Source of the DNA: Streptomyces sp. NBC_00459
Lineage (GTDB): Bacteria; Actinomycetota; Actinomycetes; Streptomycetales; Streptomycetaceae
DNA length: 64,000 nt
Assembly (NCBI RefSeq): GCF_036013955.1
Contig: NZ_CP107903.1
Span: 1,302,001-1,366,000 of the forward strand
Direction of reading: 5' to 3'
Shown here: piece by piece, positions 50,956 through 58,921 of the stretch
How positions within the stretch are numbered: the stretch's first letter is position 1
Layout: every line of letters begins with the position of its first letter
Made by a program: the position numbers and the translations under genes
The notes under the pieces: generated by a model
What the model was told of the DNA's origin: nothing
The model's database searches: none
The model's input: the letters and a program-made list of their open reading frames with translations, nothing else

Positions 50956-52233
50956 TCAGGCGTCCTGGGGAAGCGGCGCGAGCTTCCTGCTCTTGTCGAA
51001 GTGCACGACGTCGGCCAGCGTGCCGCCGAGAATCGCCGCGCGGTCCTCGTCCGGGACGCCCTCGAAGTTCTCGGCGATGCACTCGGCGCTGTCGCGGAAG
51101 GTGCCCTCGGCGTGCGGGTAGTCGTTGCCCCACATGACCGTGGAGAGGCCGGTGATGTGGCGGGCCTTGACGGCCGTCGGGTCGTCGGCGAACTGGACGT
51201 GGATCTGGCGCCGGACGTACTCGGTGGGCTTGAGCGGGTAGGGCCACTTGTCGTTGATGGCGAACAGCCGCCCCATGGAGGGCTGCTCGGTCGGGGGACG
51301 GTTGTCGTCCCAGAAGCCGAGCCACCAGTCGGGGTCCTGACCGGTGCCGGTCTTCCACGCCTTGTCCATGTAGCCCATGAAGGACACCAGCCAGCCGGCC
51401 GTGTACTCGATCAGGTTGAAGTGCAGGTCGGGGAAGCGCTCGCACACACCGCCGCCGACGAGGCTGGCGATGATGCCCTGCGGACCGGCCACGGCCGACC
51501 CGACCGCGAAGCCCATGGTGCGGCCGGCGACCATGTCGTCGGTCAGGTTGCCCTTGCCCATGTTCATGGCGTTCATCAGGCCCCGGACGGTCACCGCCGT
51601 CTCGGACACCTCCTCCTTGACCTTGACCCCGCCGGTCGCCACATGGATGAACACCGGCAGCCCGTGCGCCTGCGCGGCGGCCCAGACCGGGTCGTACTCC
51701 CGCGAGTAGAAGGGCATCGGCGGGATCTCCGGCACGAGGATCGCCCCGAGGCCCAGCCGCGCGATCCGCTCGATCTCCGCGACGGCCTCGGGCACGTTCG
51801 TGAGAGGGATGGCCGCCGTCGGGCGCAGCCGGTCCTTGTACGGCAGATACCGCTCGACCAGGTAGTCGTTCCAGACGCGGGCGTGCGCCATGGACAGTTC
51901 GTGGTCGTCGGTGAACAGGACGAACAGCGAAAGGTTCGGGAACATCACCGAGGCGTCGACGCCGTCGATGTTCATGTCCCGGAGGATGTGCTCGGGATCG
52001 CCGTCCGGGGTCTCCCCGCCGGTCTGACGGTATTTGGAGATGGTCCAGCCGTCGAACCCGATGGTGTGCAGTTTCTTGAACTCCGTGTGCCCGCCCGGCA
52101 CGATCGGCTCGTCGAGCGTGAACTCCTCTTCCCAAAGGGCCCGTTCACGCAGGTTCTTGGGGAGCCGGGTCTTGAAGAGATCGACCGGCTCGATGATGTG
52201 CGAATCGCCGGAGACGACAAATTCCTTGAACAC
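50956..52233 (-). CDS. amidohydrolase-2 family protein
   Basis: A 425-residue metal-dependent hydrolase/decarboxylase of the ACMSD-like group. VSGDSHIIEPVDLF stands at the usual HxH site (here DxH), LPVFIHVATGG has the barrel His and MWGNDYPHAEGTF the final Asp. It is related to the protein at 23,856 (shared layout RDMNIDGV/RDMDLDGV, DYPH). GTG start with AGAGGT upstream. Its promoter holds site E of the TGTACCGACCG family, which links it to the genes at 0-8 kb rather than to its neighbours. Confidence 0.88.
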   Translation of the reverse strand: MFKEFVVSGDSHIIEPVDLFKTRLPKNLRERALWEEEFTLDEPIVPGGHTEFKKLHTIGFDGWTISKYRQTGGETPDGDPEHILRDMNIDGVDASVMFPNLSLFVLFTDDHELSMAHARVWNDYLVERYLPYKDRLRPTAAIPLTNVPEAVAEIERIARLGLGAILVPEIPPMPFYSREYDPVWAAAQAHGLPVFIHVATGGVKVKEEVSETAVTVRGLMNAMNMGKGNLTDDMVAGRTMGFAVGSAVAGPQGIIASLVGGGVCERFPDLHFNLIEYTAGWLVSFMGYMDKAWKTGTGQDPDWWLGFWDDNRPPTEQPSMGRLFAINDKWPYPLKPTEYVRRQIHVQFADDPTAVKARHITGLSTVMWGNDYPHAEGTFRDSAECIAENFEGVPDEDRAAILGGTLADVVHFDKSRKLAPLPQDA

Positions 52234-52289
52234 AGGCGGTACCTCTTTCGAACATCGTCGTTCGCGCAGAATCCACCCCGCGGATGAGG

Positions 52290-52330
52290 CCGAAGTTACC
52301 TGTACCGATCGGTCTAGTCAATGATTCAGC
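52290..52330 (-). promoter_or_regulatory. promoter with TGTACCGATCGG-type operator (site E)
   Basis: On the minus strand TTGACTAGACCGATCGGTAC is followed by AGGTAACTTCGG, matching the layout of sites A and B (operator between -35 and TAAC-type -10). The core AGACCGATCGGTAC is close to a palindrome. Confidence 0.5.
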
Positions 52331-52418
52331 ATACGGATTAGCGGCCCGACGCGTTCAAGAAACCTGACAGACGCCTGACTTGGGGCCGATCAACGCACCC
52401 TCTTCCCTCAAGCCTGCA

Positions 52419-52434
52419 ATTAAGTACACTCAAC
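52419..52434 (+). promoter_or_regulatory. site 12 with TACACT box; probable leaderless start
   Basis: ATTAAGTACACTCAAC. TACACT (52,425-52,430) ends seven bases before the ATG of the aldehyde dehydrogenase; no ribosome binding site is present. Confidence 0.62.
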
Positions 52435-52437
52435 TGC

Positions 52438-53916
52438 ATGACGACGGCTTACTCGTTCTCTTCGCAGCTCTACATTGACGGGCATCGCACGGACGGCGAT
52501 TCGGAGGCGTCACTCGTCGTACGCAATCCGGCGACGGAGGAATTGATCGCCGAGGTGCCCCAGTCCTCGCTCACGGATGTGCGACGTGCCGTCGAGGCGG
52601 CGCGCCGGGCCTTCGACGAGGGGCCGTGGCCCCGGCTGAAGCCCGCCGAGCGGGCCGCGGTGCTGTTGCGCATGGCCGAGGAGATGGAGCGCAGGCTCCC
52701 GGACCTCGTCGCCGTCAACATCGCCGAGGCGGGATCGGTCCGTCCGCTCGCGGAGAGCCTGCAGACCCGCGTCCCGGTGGCCCACCTGCGCGACATGGCC
52801 GAGCGGGTCATGCCGGCGTTCGCCTGGGAGCGCCCGATGCAGCCGACCGTCGCGCCGGGCATCGGCATCTCCCAAGGGGTGCTGCGCCGCGAGGCGTTCG
52901 GCGTGTGCGCCCTGATCTCCGCCTACAACTTCCCCTTCTTCCTCAGCATGATGAAGGTGATCCCGGCTCTCGCGGCGGGCTGCACCGCCGTGCTCAAACC
53001 GGCGCCCGCGACTCCCCTGGAGTCCCTGCTGATCGGCGACTTCGCCGACGCCGCCGGGCTGCCCCCCGGTGTGCTGAACATCGTCACCGGCGACATCGAG
53101 GCCGGCCGCGAACTCACCACCCACCCCATGGTGGACCTGGTCAGCTTCACCGGGTCGGACACCGTCGGGCGCACGGTCTACGCCCAGGCCGCGGCCTCCC
53201 TGAAGAAGGTCGTCCTAGAACTCGGCGGCAAGTCGGCGAGCATCGTCCGCGCCGACGCCGACCTCGACGGCGCCGTACGGTCCGCGCTCGCGGGCATCAC
53301 CACCCACGCCGGACAGGGCTGCTCGCTGCTGACCCGCACGCTCGTCCACGAGTCCGTCCATGACGAGCTGGTCGCCCGGCTGAGCGCGGGTCTCGCCGCC
53401 GTCAGGGTCGGCGACCCGGCGGACCCGGCCACCACCATGGGCCCGCTGATCAGCGAGGCCCAGCGGGACAAGGTGGAGAAGCTGATCCGCGTCGGCGAGG
53501 AGGAAGGGGCCCGGATCGTCCACGGCGGCAGACGTCCGGCGGGCCTCGACCGGGGCCACTTCATGGAACCGACCCTCTTCACCGGCGTCGACAACGGCAT
53601 GACCATCGCGCGTACGGAGTTCTTCGGACCGGTCGGCGTCGTCATCCCGTTCGCCACCGACGAGGAGGCGGTACGGATCGCGAACGACAGCCCGTACGGC
53701 CTCGCCGCTGCCGTCTGGAGCGCCGACACGGTGGCCGCCCACGGGATCGCGTCGCGTATCCGGGCGGGCGGGGTGACGATCAACGGCGGCAGTGCCGGGG
53801 TGAACCCGCGGGCCGCCTTCGGCGGATACAAGCAGAGCGGACTCGGCCGCGAGTGGGGAGAGTTCGGGCTCGACGAGTATCTGCAGACGAAGACGGTCAG
53901 CTGGGCCGCACGGTAG
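52438..53916 (+). CDS. NAD-dependent aldehyde dehydrogenase
   Basis: A 492-residue aldehyde dehydrogenase superfamily enzyme. The general base is Glu261 in VVLELGGKSA, the nucleophile Cys295 in THAGQGCSLLTR, and NAD binding includes SAYNFPFF and FTGSDTVGR. It would oxidise an aldehyde to an acid, possibly after alcohol oxidation of a side-chain end. The start codon lies right behind a promoter -10 box with no ribosome binding site. Single gene, followed by a Streptomyces repeat and a convergent thiolase. Confidence 0.93.
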   Translation: MTTAYSFSSQLYIDGHRTDGDSEASLVVRNPATEELIAEVPQSSLTDVRRAVEAARRAFDEGPWPRLKPAERAAVLLRMAEEMERRLPDLVAVNIAEAGSVRPLAESLQTRVPVAHLRDMAERVMPAFAWERPMQPTVAPGIGISQGVLRREAFGVCALISAYNFPFFLSMMKVIPALAAGCTAVLKPAPATPLESLLIGDFADAAGLPPGVLNIVTGDIEAGRELTTHPMVDLVSFTGSDTVGRTVYAQAAASLKKVVLELGGKSASIVRADADLDGAVRSALAGITTHAGQGCSLLTRTLVHESVHDELVARLSAGLAAVRVGDPADPATTMGPLISEAQRDKVEKLIRVGEEEGARIVHGGRRPAGLDRGHFMEPTLFTGVDNGMTIARTEFFGPVGVVIPFATDEEAVRIANDSPYGLAAAVWSADTVAAHGIASRIRAGGVTINGGSAGVNPRAAFGGYKQSGLGREWGEFGLDEYLQTKTVSWAAR

Positions 53917-53944
53917 CGCTCCACTGGGAGGGCGGTCATGAATC

Positions 53945-53999
53945 TGCGGGTGGGTGGAGGCTGGTCGCGCAGTTCCCCGCGCCCCTTTCCGGGCGTCGG
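53945..53999. repeat. Streptomyces-type intergenic repeat, copy 3
   Basis: GGCTGGTCGCGCAGTTCCCC with GCGCCCCTTTCCGGGCG following, between convergent aldehyde dehydrogenase and thiolase genes. Confidence 0.77.
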
Positions 54000-54041
54000 C
54001 GCGCACCCGAATTCACCAGGCCCGCACGTGAGGAAGCGCCC

Positions 54042-55214
54042 TCACACCGTCAGCACCATCGCCGATCCCATGCCCCCACCCGCGCACATCGCCGCGACCG
54101 CCGTCCCGCCGCCCCTGCGGCGCAACTCGTGCGCCAGGGTCACCACCATGCGGGTGCCGGTGGTCGCGATCGGGTGACCGAGGCTGCAGCCACTGCCGAA
54201 CGGGTTGACCCGCTCCGGGTCGAGGCCCAGTTCAATGGTGGTGACGACGGCGACCGCGGCGAAGGCCTCGTTGACCTCGAAGAGGTCGACGTCCTCGACG
54301 CCGAGCCCGGCCCGCCCGAGCGCCTTGCGAATCGCGGCGATCGGCGCCAGCCCCGTCTCGACCGGATCGACACCGACGCTGGCCCAGGACCGTACGGTCG
54401 CCAGCGGCGTCAGTCCGTGCGCGGCGGCGACGTCCGAACCGGCGACCACGACGGCCGCCGCGCCGTCGTTGACCCCGCTGGAGTTGCCCGCCGTGATGGA
54501 GAAGCCCTCGATCTCGGGGTGCAGCACCTTCAGCGCCGCCAGCTTCTCCCCGGTGGTGTCGCGCCGGGGATGCTCGTCGGTGTGGAAGACCGAGGTCGCC
54601 CCGTCCCTCCCCGTGACCTTCACCGGCACGATCTCATCGGTGAACCGGCCCTCGTCGATGGCCCGTACGGCCCGCTCGTGCGAGCGCAGCGCCCACGCGT
54701 CCATCTCCTCGCGCGTGAGGTCGGCCAGCCGGGCGGTGTTCCAGCCGACGAGAACGCCCATGTCGTCGTTGGGGGCCTCCCGCGTCGGAACGTGGGTCGG
54801 CGCCATCCAGGGGTCCTGCCATTCGTCGGTGCCCGGGATCCGCCACCGGGACACCGGCGCCGTGGACGACGAGTGCGTGCCGCCCGCGACGACCGCACGG
54901 TCCATTCCGGCCCGTACGCTCCCGGCGGCTGTCGCCACGCTCGCCAGACCGGAGGCGCAGTGCCGGTTGTGCGCCAGACCGGGTACGTGGGTCAGCCCGG
55001 CCCGGATCGCCGCGTACCGGGCGATGTCCCCGCCTCCGGCGAGTGACTCACCGAGGACGACGTCGTCGATCGTCTCCAGCGGCAGTCCACTGCGGTGGGC
55101 GGCCTCGCGTACGACGAGGGTGGCGAGTTCGAAGGCGCTGGTGTCCCGCAGGGTTCCCCTTCGGGCGGTTCCGATCGCGGTACGGCATGCGGAGAGAAGC
55201 ACGGCATCAACCAT
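54042..55214 (-). CDS. acetyl-CoA acyltransferase (thiolase)
   Basis: A 390-residue thiolase: Cys86 in HNRHCASGLASV is the acyl acceptor, LFEVNEAFAAVAV, GHPIATTGTRM (His) and AMCAGGGMGSAM (second Cys) complete the site. It is clearly different from the thiolase at 33,342, so two thiolytic steps are served. The ATG sits seven bases after a TACTCT -10 box with no ribosome binding site, a likely leaderless gene. Divergent from the acyl-CoA dehydrogenase at 55,345. Confidence 0.92.
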   Translation of the reverse strand: MVDAVLLSACRTAIGTARRGTLRDTSAFELATLVVREAAHRSGLPLETIDDVVLGESLAGGGDIARYAAIRAGLTHVPGLAHNRHCASGLASVATAAGSVRAGMDRAVVAGGTHSSSTAPVSRWRIPGTDEWQDPWMAPTHVPTREAPNDDMGVLVGWNTARLADLTREEMDAWALRSHERAVRAIDEGRFTDEIVPVKVTGRDGATSVFHTDEHPRRDTTGEKLAALKVLHPEIEGFSITAGNSSGVNDGAAAVVVAGSDVAAAHGLTPLATVRSWASVGVDPVETGLAPIAAIRKALGRAGLGVEDVDLFEVNEAFAAVAVVTTIELGLDPERVNPFGSGCSLGHPIATTGTRMVVTLAHELRRRGGGTAVAAMCAGGGMGSAMVLTV

Positions 55215-55218
55215 GCAA

Positions 55219-55234
55219 TTAAGAGTACTTAACT
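55219..55234 (-). promoter_or_regulatory. site 13 with TACTCT box; probable leaderless start
   Basis: TTAAGAGTACTTAACT, with the inner palindrome TTAAGAGTACTTAA. On the minus strand TACTCT (55,227-55,222) ends seven bases before the thiolase ATG. Confidence 0.6.
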
Positions 55235-55324
55235 CAAGGAGAGATCGACAGGCCCTTCATGAATCCCCTTGAAACTCAACGGTCAGTAGCCGATTACCAG
55301 CCAGACATCTCGACCCGATCCATA

Positions 55325-55340
55325 AAAGAGGATACCTTGT
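55325..55340 (+). promoter_or_regulatory. site 14 with GATACC box; probable leaderless start
   Basis: AAAGAGGATACCTTGT. GATACC (55,331-55,336) ends eight bases before the GTG start of the acyl-CoA dehydrogenase, without a ribosome binding site. Confidence 0.55.
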
Positions 55341-55344
55341 TCCG

Positions 55345-56481
55345 GTGAACTTCGAGCTCAGCGAGGAGCAGGCCATGTTGCGCGAAGCCTCGCGCGACCT
55401 GTTGGCGGACCGGGCCCCGATCGAGCACGTACGGGCGTGGCTGGACCGCGACGAGGACGTCGACCCCGAGGTGTGGCGGCTCACCGCCGACCTCGGCTGG
55501 CCCGGGCTCGGCGTACCCGAGGAGTACGACGGCAGCGGCCAGGGGCTGGTGGAACTCGCCCTTGTCGCGGAGGAGTTGGGGCGCGCCCTCGGGCGGGGTC
55601 CATTCGTGCCCACTGCCGTCGTGGGCCGGGCACTCGCCGTCGGCGGCGCACCCGCCCTCCGGTCCGAGGTGCTGCCGACCCTGGCCGCCGGATCGTCCTG
55701 GGCCACCTGGGCGTTCGCCGAACCTCGGGTCCCCTGGTCCCTCGGCGGCGTCCGCGCCACCGCGCGCACGGTCGAGGACACGTACGTCCTCGACGGCGTG
55801 AAGACGGCGGTGCAGGACGCCGAAGGTGCCCGCTGGCTGCTCGTCACGGCACTGCACGAAGGTGTCCCGGCCTCGTTCCTCGTCGACCGCGACGCCCCGG
55901 GCGTCACCGTCCGGCGTCAACGCACCCTCGATCCGACCCGCGCGTTCCACGAGGTCCGCTTCGAGGGCGTACGCGTCCCGCACGACCGGCGCCTCACCGG
56001 CGGCCCCGAGGACGTCCAGCGGCTCCTCGACGAGGCGTCGGTGCTGCGGTGCGCCGACTCGCTCGGGGTGATGCGTCGCCTGCTGGAGCTCACGGTCGAA
56101 CACACCACGACCCGGGTGCAGTTCGGACAGCCGATCGGCACCTTCCAGGCCGTCAAGCACTCCGCCGCCGACATGGCACTCCTCGTGCACGGCGCCGGTG
56201 CGGCCACCCACTACGCGGCGATGGCCGCCGACGCGGGCACCGACGACGCGGCCCGCGCCGCCTGTGCCGCCGCCTCGTACGTCTCGGCGGGCTCCGGCGA
56301 GGTCGCGGCGCGGGCGCTCCAGCTGCACGGCGGCATCGGCTTCACCTGGGAGCACGACCTGCACCTCTGTCTGCGCCGCGCCAGGGCCGACAGCGTCCTG
56401 TACGGCGACGCGGCCGTCCACCGCGACCGTCTGTGCACCCTGCTGCGGCCCTCTCCCGCAACCTCGACCGCGTCCTCCTGA
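55345..56481 (+). CDS. acyl-CoA dehydrogenase (short partner, FadE27/29-like)
   Basis: A 378-residue acyl-CoA dehydrogenase: MNFELSEEQAMLREASRDLL, GVPEEYDGSGQGLVELALVA, RVQFGQPIGTFQAVKHSAAD and the ending QLHGGIGFTWEHDLHLCLRR without EIQR, like the enzyme at 39,411. These short forms usually pair with a longer subunit. It is followed after 38 bases by two SDR genes, so this is a dehydrogenase-SDR-SDR operon. Confidence 0.9.
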   Translation: MNFELSEEQAMLREASRDLLADRAPIEHVRAWLDRDEDVDPEVWRLTADLGWPGLGVPEEYDGSGQGLVELALVAEELGRALGRGPFVPTAVVGRALAVGGAPALRSEVLPTLAAGSSWATWAFAEPRVPWSLGGVRATARTVEDTYVLDGVKTAVQDAEGARWLLVTALHEGVPASFLVDRDAPGVTVRRQRTLDPTRAFHEVRFEGVRVPHDRRLTGGPEDVQRLLDEASVLRCADSLGVMRRLLELTVEHTTTRVQFGQPIGTFQAVKHSAADMALLVHGAGAATHYAAMAADAGTDDAARAACAAASYVSAGSGEVAARALQLHGGIGFTWEHDLHLCLRRARADSVLYGDAAVHRDRLCTLLRPSPATSTASS

Positions 56482-56519
56482 GCGCATCCTCCCGAGCGCA
56501 AAGACCCGAAAGGTTCCCG

Positions 56520-57284
56520 ATGGAGATCAAGGGCAAGAAGGCCGTGGTGTTCGGCGGCGCATCCGGCATGGGCCGGGCCACCGCCGAGCTGCTCGCGGCC
56601 CGCGGCGCCGAGGTCGCCGTACTCGACCGTCCGGCGTCGGCGGGCGCCGAGGTCGCCGCCGCTTTCGGCGGGAGCTTCCACCCCGTGGACGTGACCGACT
56701 CCGAGGCGACGGAGAGCGCGCTGAGCGCCGCCGTGGACGCCCTGGGCGGGCTGCACGTGTCGGTCACCACCGCGGGCGGCGGCAGCGTACGGCGCACGCT
56801 CGGCAAGGACGGGCCGCACGACCTGGACACCTTCCGTCGGGTGCTCGACCTGAACGCCGTGGCCACCTTCAACATCAGCCGCCTCGCCGCCGCGCACATG
56901 AGCCGCAACGAGCCCGAGGAGCCGGACGGCGAACGGGGCGTCATCGTCAACACGTCCTCGATCGCCGCCTTCGAGGGCCAGATCGGCCAGGTCGCCTACT
57001 CCGCCGCCAAGGCGGCGATCGCCGGCATGAGCCTCACCATGGCCCGCGATCTCGGCTCCCTCGGCATCCGCGTCGTCGCCATCGCGCCCAGCCTCTTCGA
57101 GACGGGCGCCACCGAGAAGATCCCTACCGAGATACGGGCGGCACTGGTCAAGGACGCCGCGTTCCCCCGGCGCCTGGGCCGTCCGGACGAGTACGCGAAG
57201 CTCGCCCTCGCGATCGTCGACAACCCCATGCTCAACGGCCAGTGCCTCCGTCTGGACGCCGGCCAGCGATTCGGACCGAGGTGA
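56520..57284 (+). CDS. SDR, 3-hydroxyacyl-CoA dehydrogenase type II-like
   Basis: A 254-residue SDR: MEIKGKKAVVFGGASGMGRA, SSIAAFEGQIGQVAYSAAKAA with the catalytic Tyr and Lys, and RRLGRPDEYAKLALAIVDNP. Same subgroup as the SDR at 28,254 and typical of 17beta-HSD10/3-hydroxyacyl-CoA dehydrogenases. ATG with GAAAGG upstream. Second gene of dehydrogenase-SDR-SDR. Confidence 0.9.
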   Translation: MEIKGKKAVVFGGASGMGRATAELLAARGAEVAVLDRPASAGAEVAAAFGGSFHPVDVTDSEATESALSAAVDALGGLHVSVTTAGGGSVRRTLGKDGPHDLDTFRRVLDLNAVATFNISRLAAAHMSRNEPEEPDGERGVIVNTSSIAAFEGQIGQVAYSAAKAAIAGMSLTMARDLGSLGIRVVAIAPSLFETGATEKIPTEIRAALVKDAAFPRRLGRPDEYAKLALAIVDNPMLNGQCLRLDAGQRFGPR

Positions 57285-57291
57285 GATTCTG

Positions 57292-58077
57292 ATGCCGGAC
57301 GGCAACCCGCAGGACAAGGCGGACCAGAACAGCGAGTACGAGGGCAGGGTGGCCCTCGTCACCGGCGGTGGCCGAGGCTTCGGCAAGGCCTTCGGGGAGG
57401 CCCTGTCCGCCCTCGGCGCGCATGTCGTGCTCGCCGACATCGACGGCGACGCGGCGGCCGAGGCCGCCGCCGAACTCACCGCGAAGGGCCTGGGCGCGAC
57501 CGGGGTCACCTGTGACGTCGCCGACGAGGACGAGGTCGGCACGGTCGTGAGCGCTATCGCCGACCGCCACGGCGGACTGGACATCCTGGTGAACAACGCG
57601 GGCCTGCACGCCGCCTACAACAGGCCGTTCACCGAACTGGGGCTGGCCAAGGTACGGCGGGTCCTCGACGTCAACGTCATGGGCACCGTCATCTGTACGC
57701 TCGCGGCCCAGCCGGCCATGCGGGGCCGGCCCGGCGCCTCCATCGTCAACATCTCGTCGTCGGCCGCCTACGCGAACCGCAGCATCTACGGCGTGTCCAA
57801 GCTGGCCGTACGCGGCCTGACGGTGTCGTTCGCGCGCGAGTTCGCCGCCGACGGCATCCGGGTCAACGCGATCGCGCCGGGCCTCATCTTCACCGACGCC
57901 GTACGGGCCCAACTGTCCGCCGCCGAAGCCGAACGCGTCCTGGGAGAGCAGATCCTGCGGCAGGAGGGCCGGGAGCAGGACATCGTCGAGGCGCTGCTGT
58001 ATCTGGTCTCGTCGAAGGCGTCCTTCGTCACCGGCGAGACGCTGCGGGTGACGGGCGGATTCGCGCTGTCGGTCTGA
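57292..58077 (+). CDS. short-chain dehydrogenase/reductase
   Basis: A 261-residue classical SDR with a 15-residue polar extension before EGRVALVTGGGRGFGKAFGE. LDILVNNAGLHAAYNRPF, NISSSAAYANRSIYGVSKLA (Tyr, Lys) and SFVTGETLRVTGGF are standard. It starts eight bases after the preceding SDR stop and has GAGGTGAG upstream. Substrate not evident; a hydroxysteroid or hydroxyacyl-CoA is likely by context. Confidence 0.9.
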   Translation: MPDGNPQDKADQNSEYEGRVALVTGGGRGFGKAFGEALSALGAHVVLADIDGDAAAEAAAELTAKGLGATGVTCDVADEDEVGTVVSAIADRHGGLDILVNNAGLHAAYNRPFTELGLAKVRRVLDVNVMGTVICTLAAQPAMRGRPGASIVNISSSAAYANRSIYGVSKLAVRGLTVSFAREFAADGIRVNAIAPGLIFTDAVRAQLSAAEAERVLGEQILRQEGREQDIVEALLYLVSSKASFVTGETLRVTGGFALSV

Positions 58078-58082
58078 CGCCT

Positions 58083-58130
58083 GGAACGGCTGGGGCCCCG
58101 CGACCGACGTCGCGGGGCCCCAGCCGTTCC
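58083..58130. terminator. bidirectional hairpin terminator
   Basis: A perfect 22-bp stem with 4-base loop between the convergent SDR and membrane-protein genes. Confidence 0.9.
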
Positions 58131-58137
58131 GGCTGTC

Positions 58138-58878
58138 CTACACGGTCACCGGTTCGTTGTCCGGTTTCCCGGCGAGTTCCTTCTCCTCGTTCGTGATCGC
58201 CTTCAGCAGCACGTACGGCGTGGCGATCTTCCACACGGCGTACGCGACCGAGGGGATGATGTTCGCGAGGAGTCCGTTCCAGGCGAGCGGCCCGTCCTGG
58301 TTGAGGAAGACGAAGGCACCCGGGACGAGCGTCACTCCCAGCACGATGCTGAGCCAGCCGTACCAGCGCGGGAAGAGCGGCTTGGCCCGGGTGTGGTCGA
58401 TGAACGCGGCGTATCCGATCGACCAGACCTGGAGGACGAAGATGCAGGCGTTGCCCACGAACATCAGCCAGAAGATGTCGACCATCGCGGTCAGGACATC
58501 GACGGAGTGCGCCTCCGGACGGTAGGCCGCGGCGGCGAGGATCGCGAGCGGGAAGAAGAACCCGAGCGGAGCGACCACGCCGGTGGTGAGCTGGGTCATG
58601 GAGAGCAGCCCCCAGCCGCCCTCGACCCGGCGCAACTGCATGCTCGTCACGATGACGTACGGGTACTCGAACGGTACGAGCAGAACCATCAGCGCGACAC
58701 AGGTGAGGATCCCCGTGCGGTGGTCCTTGAGGAAGGCGACGACGTCCTCGGGACTCTCCGTCGGGCTCATCGGCGGAGTGAGGTGGCCCACGGCGAACGC
58801 GACGAGGAATCCCACGAAGAGGACGACGCCGCACCACGCCGAGATTCTCTGCAGTCTTATGTGGAGGTCTTTCTTCAT
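58138..58878 (-). CDS. six-helix integral membrane protein of unknown function
   Basis: A 246-residue protein with about six hydrophobic segments (for example WCGVVLFVGFLVAFAVGHL, VVAPLGFFFPLAILAAAAY, IFWLMFVGNACIFVLQVW, WYGWLSIVLGVTLVPGAFVF) and a charged C-terminus. I do not recognise a family. It follows hsaB by 43 bases on the same strand and may be cotranscribed, so a role at the membrane linked to the catabolic pathway (uptake, or anchoring) is possible. ATG preceded by AAGGGGAG. Confidence 0.8.
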   Translation of the reverse strand: MKKDLHIRLQRISAWCGVVLFVGFLVAFAVGHLTPPMSPTESPEDVVAFLKDHRTGILTCVALMVLLVPFEYPYVIVTSMQLRRVEGGWGLLSMTQLTTGVVAPLGFFFPLAILAAAAYRPEAHSVDVLTAMVDIFWLMFVGNACIFVLQVWSIGYAAFIDHTRAKPLFPRWYGWLSIVLGVTLVPGAFVFLNQDGPLAWNGLLANIIPSVAYAVWKIATPYVLLKAITNEEKELAGKPDNEPVTV

Positions 58879-58921
58879 TTACGGCTCCCCTTTGAGCTCG
58901 TTGACCAACTGCTATCAACCG

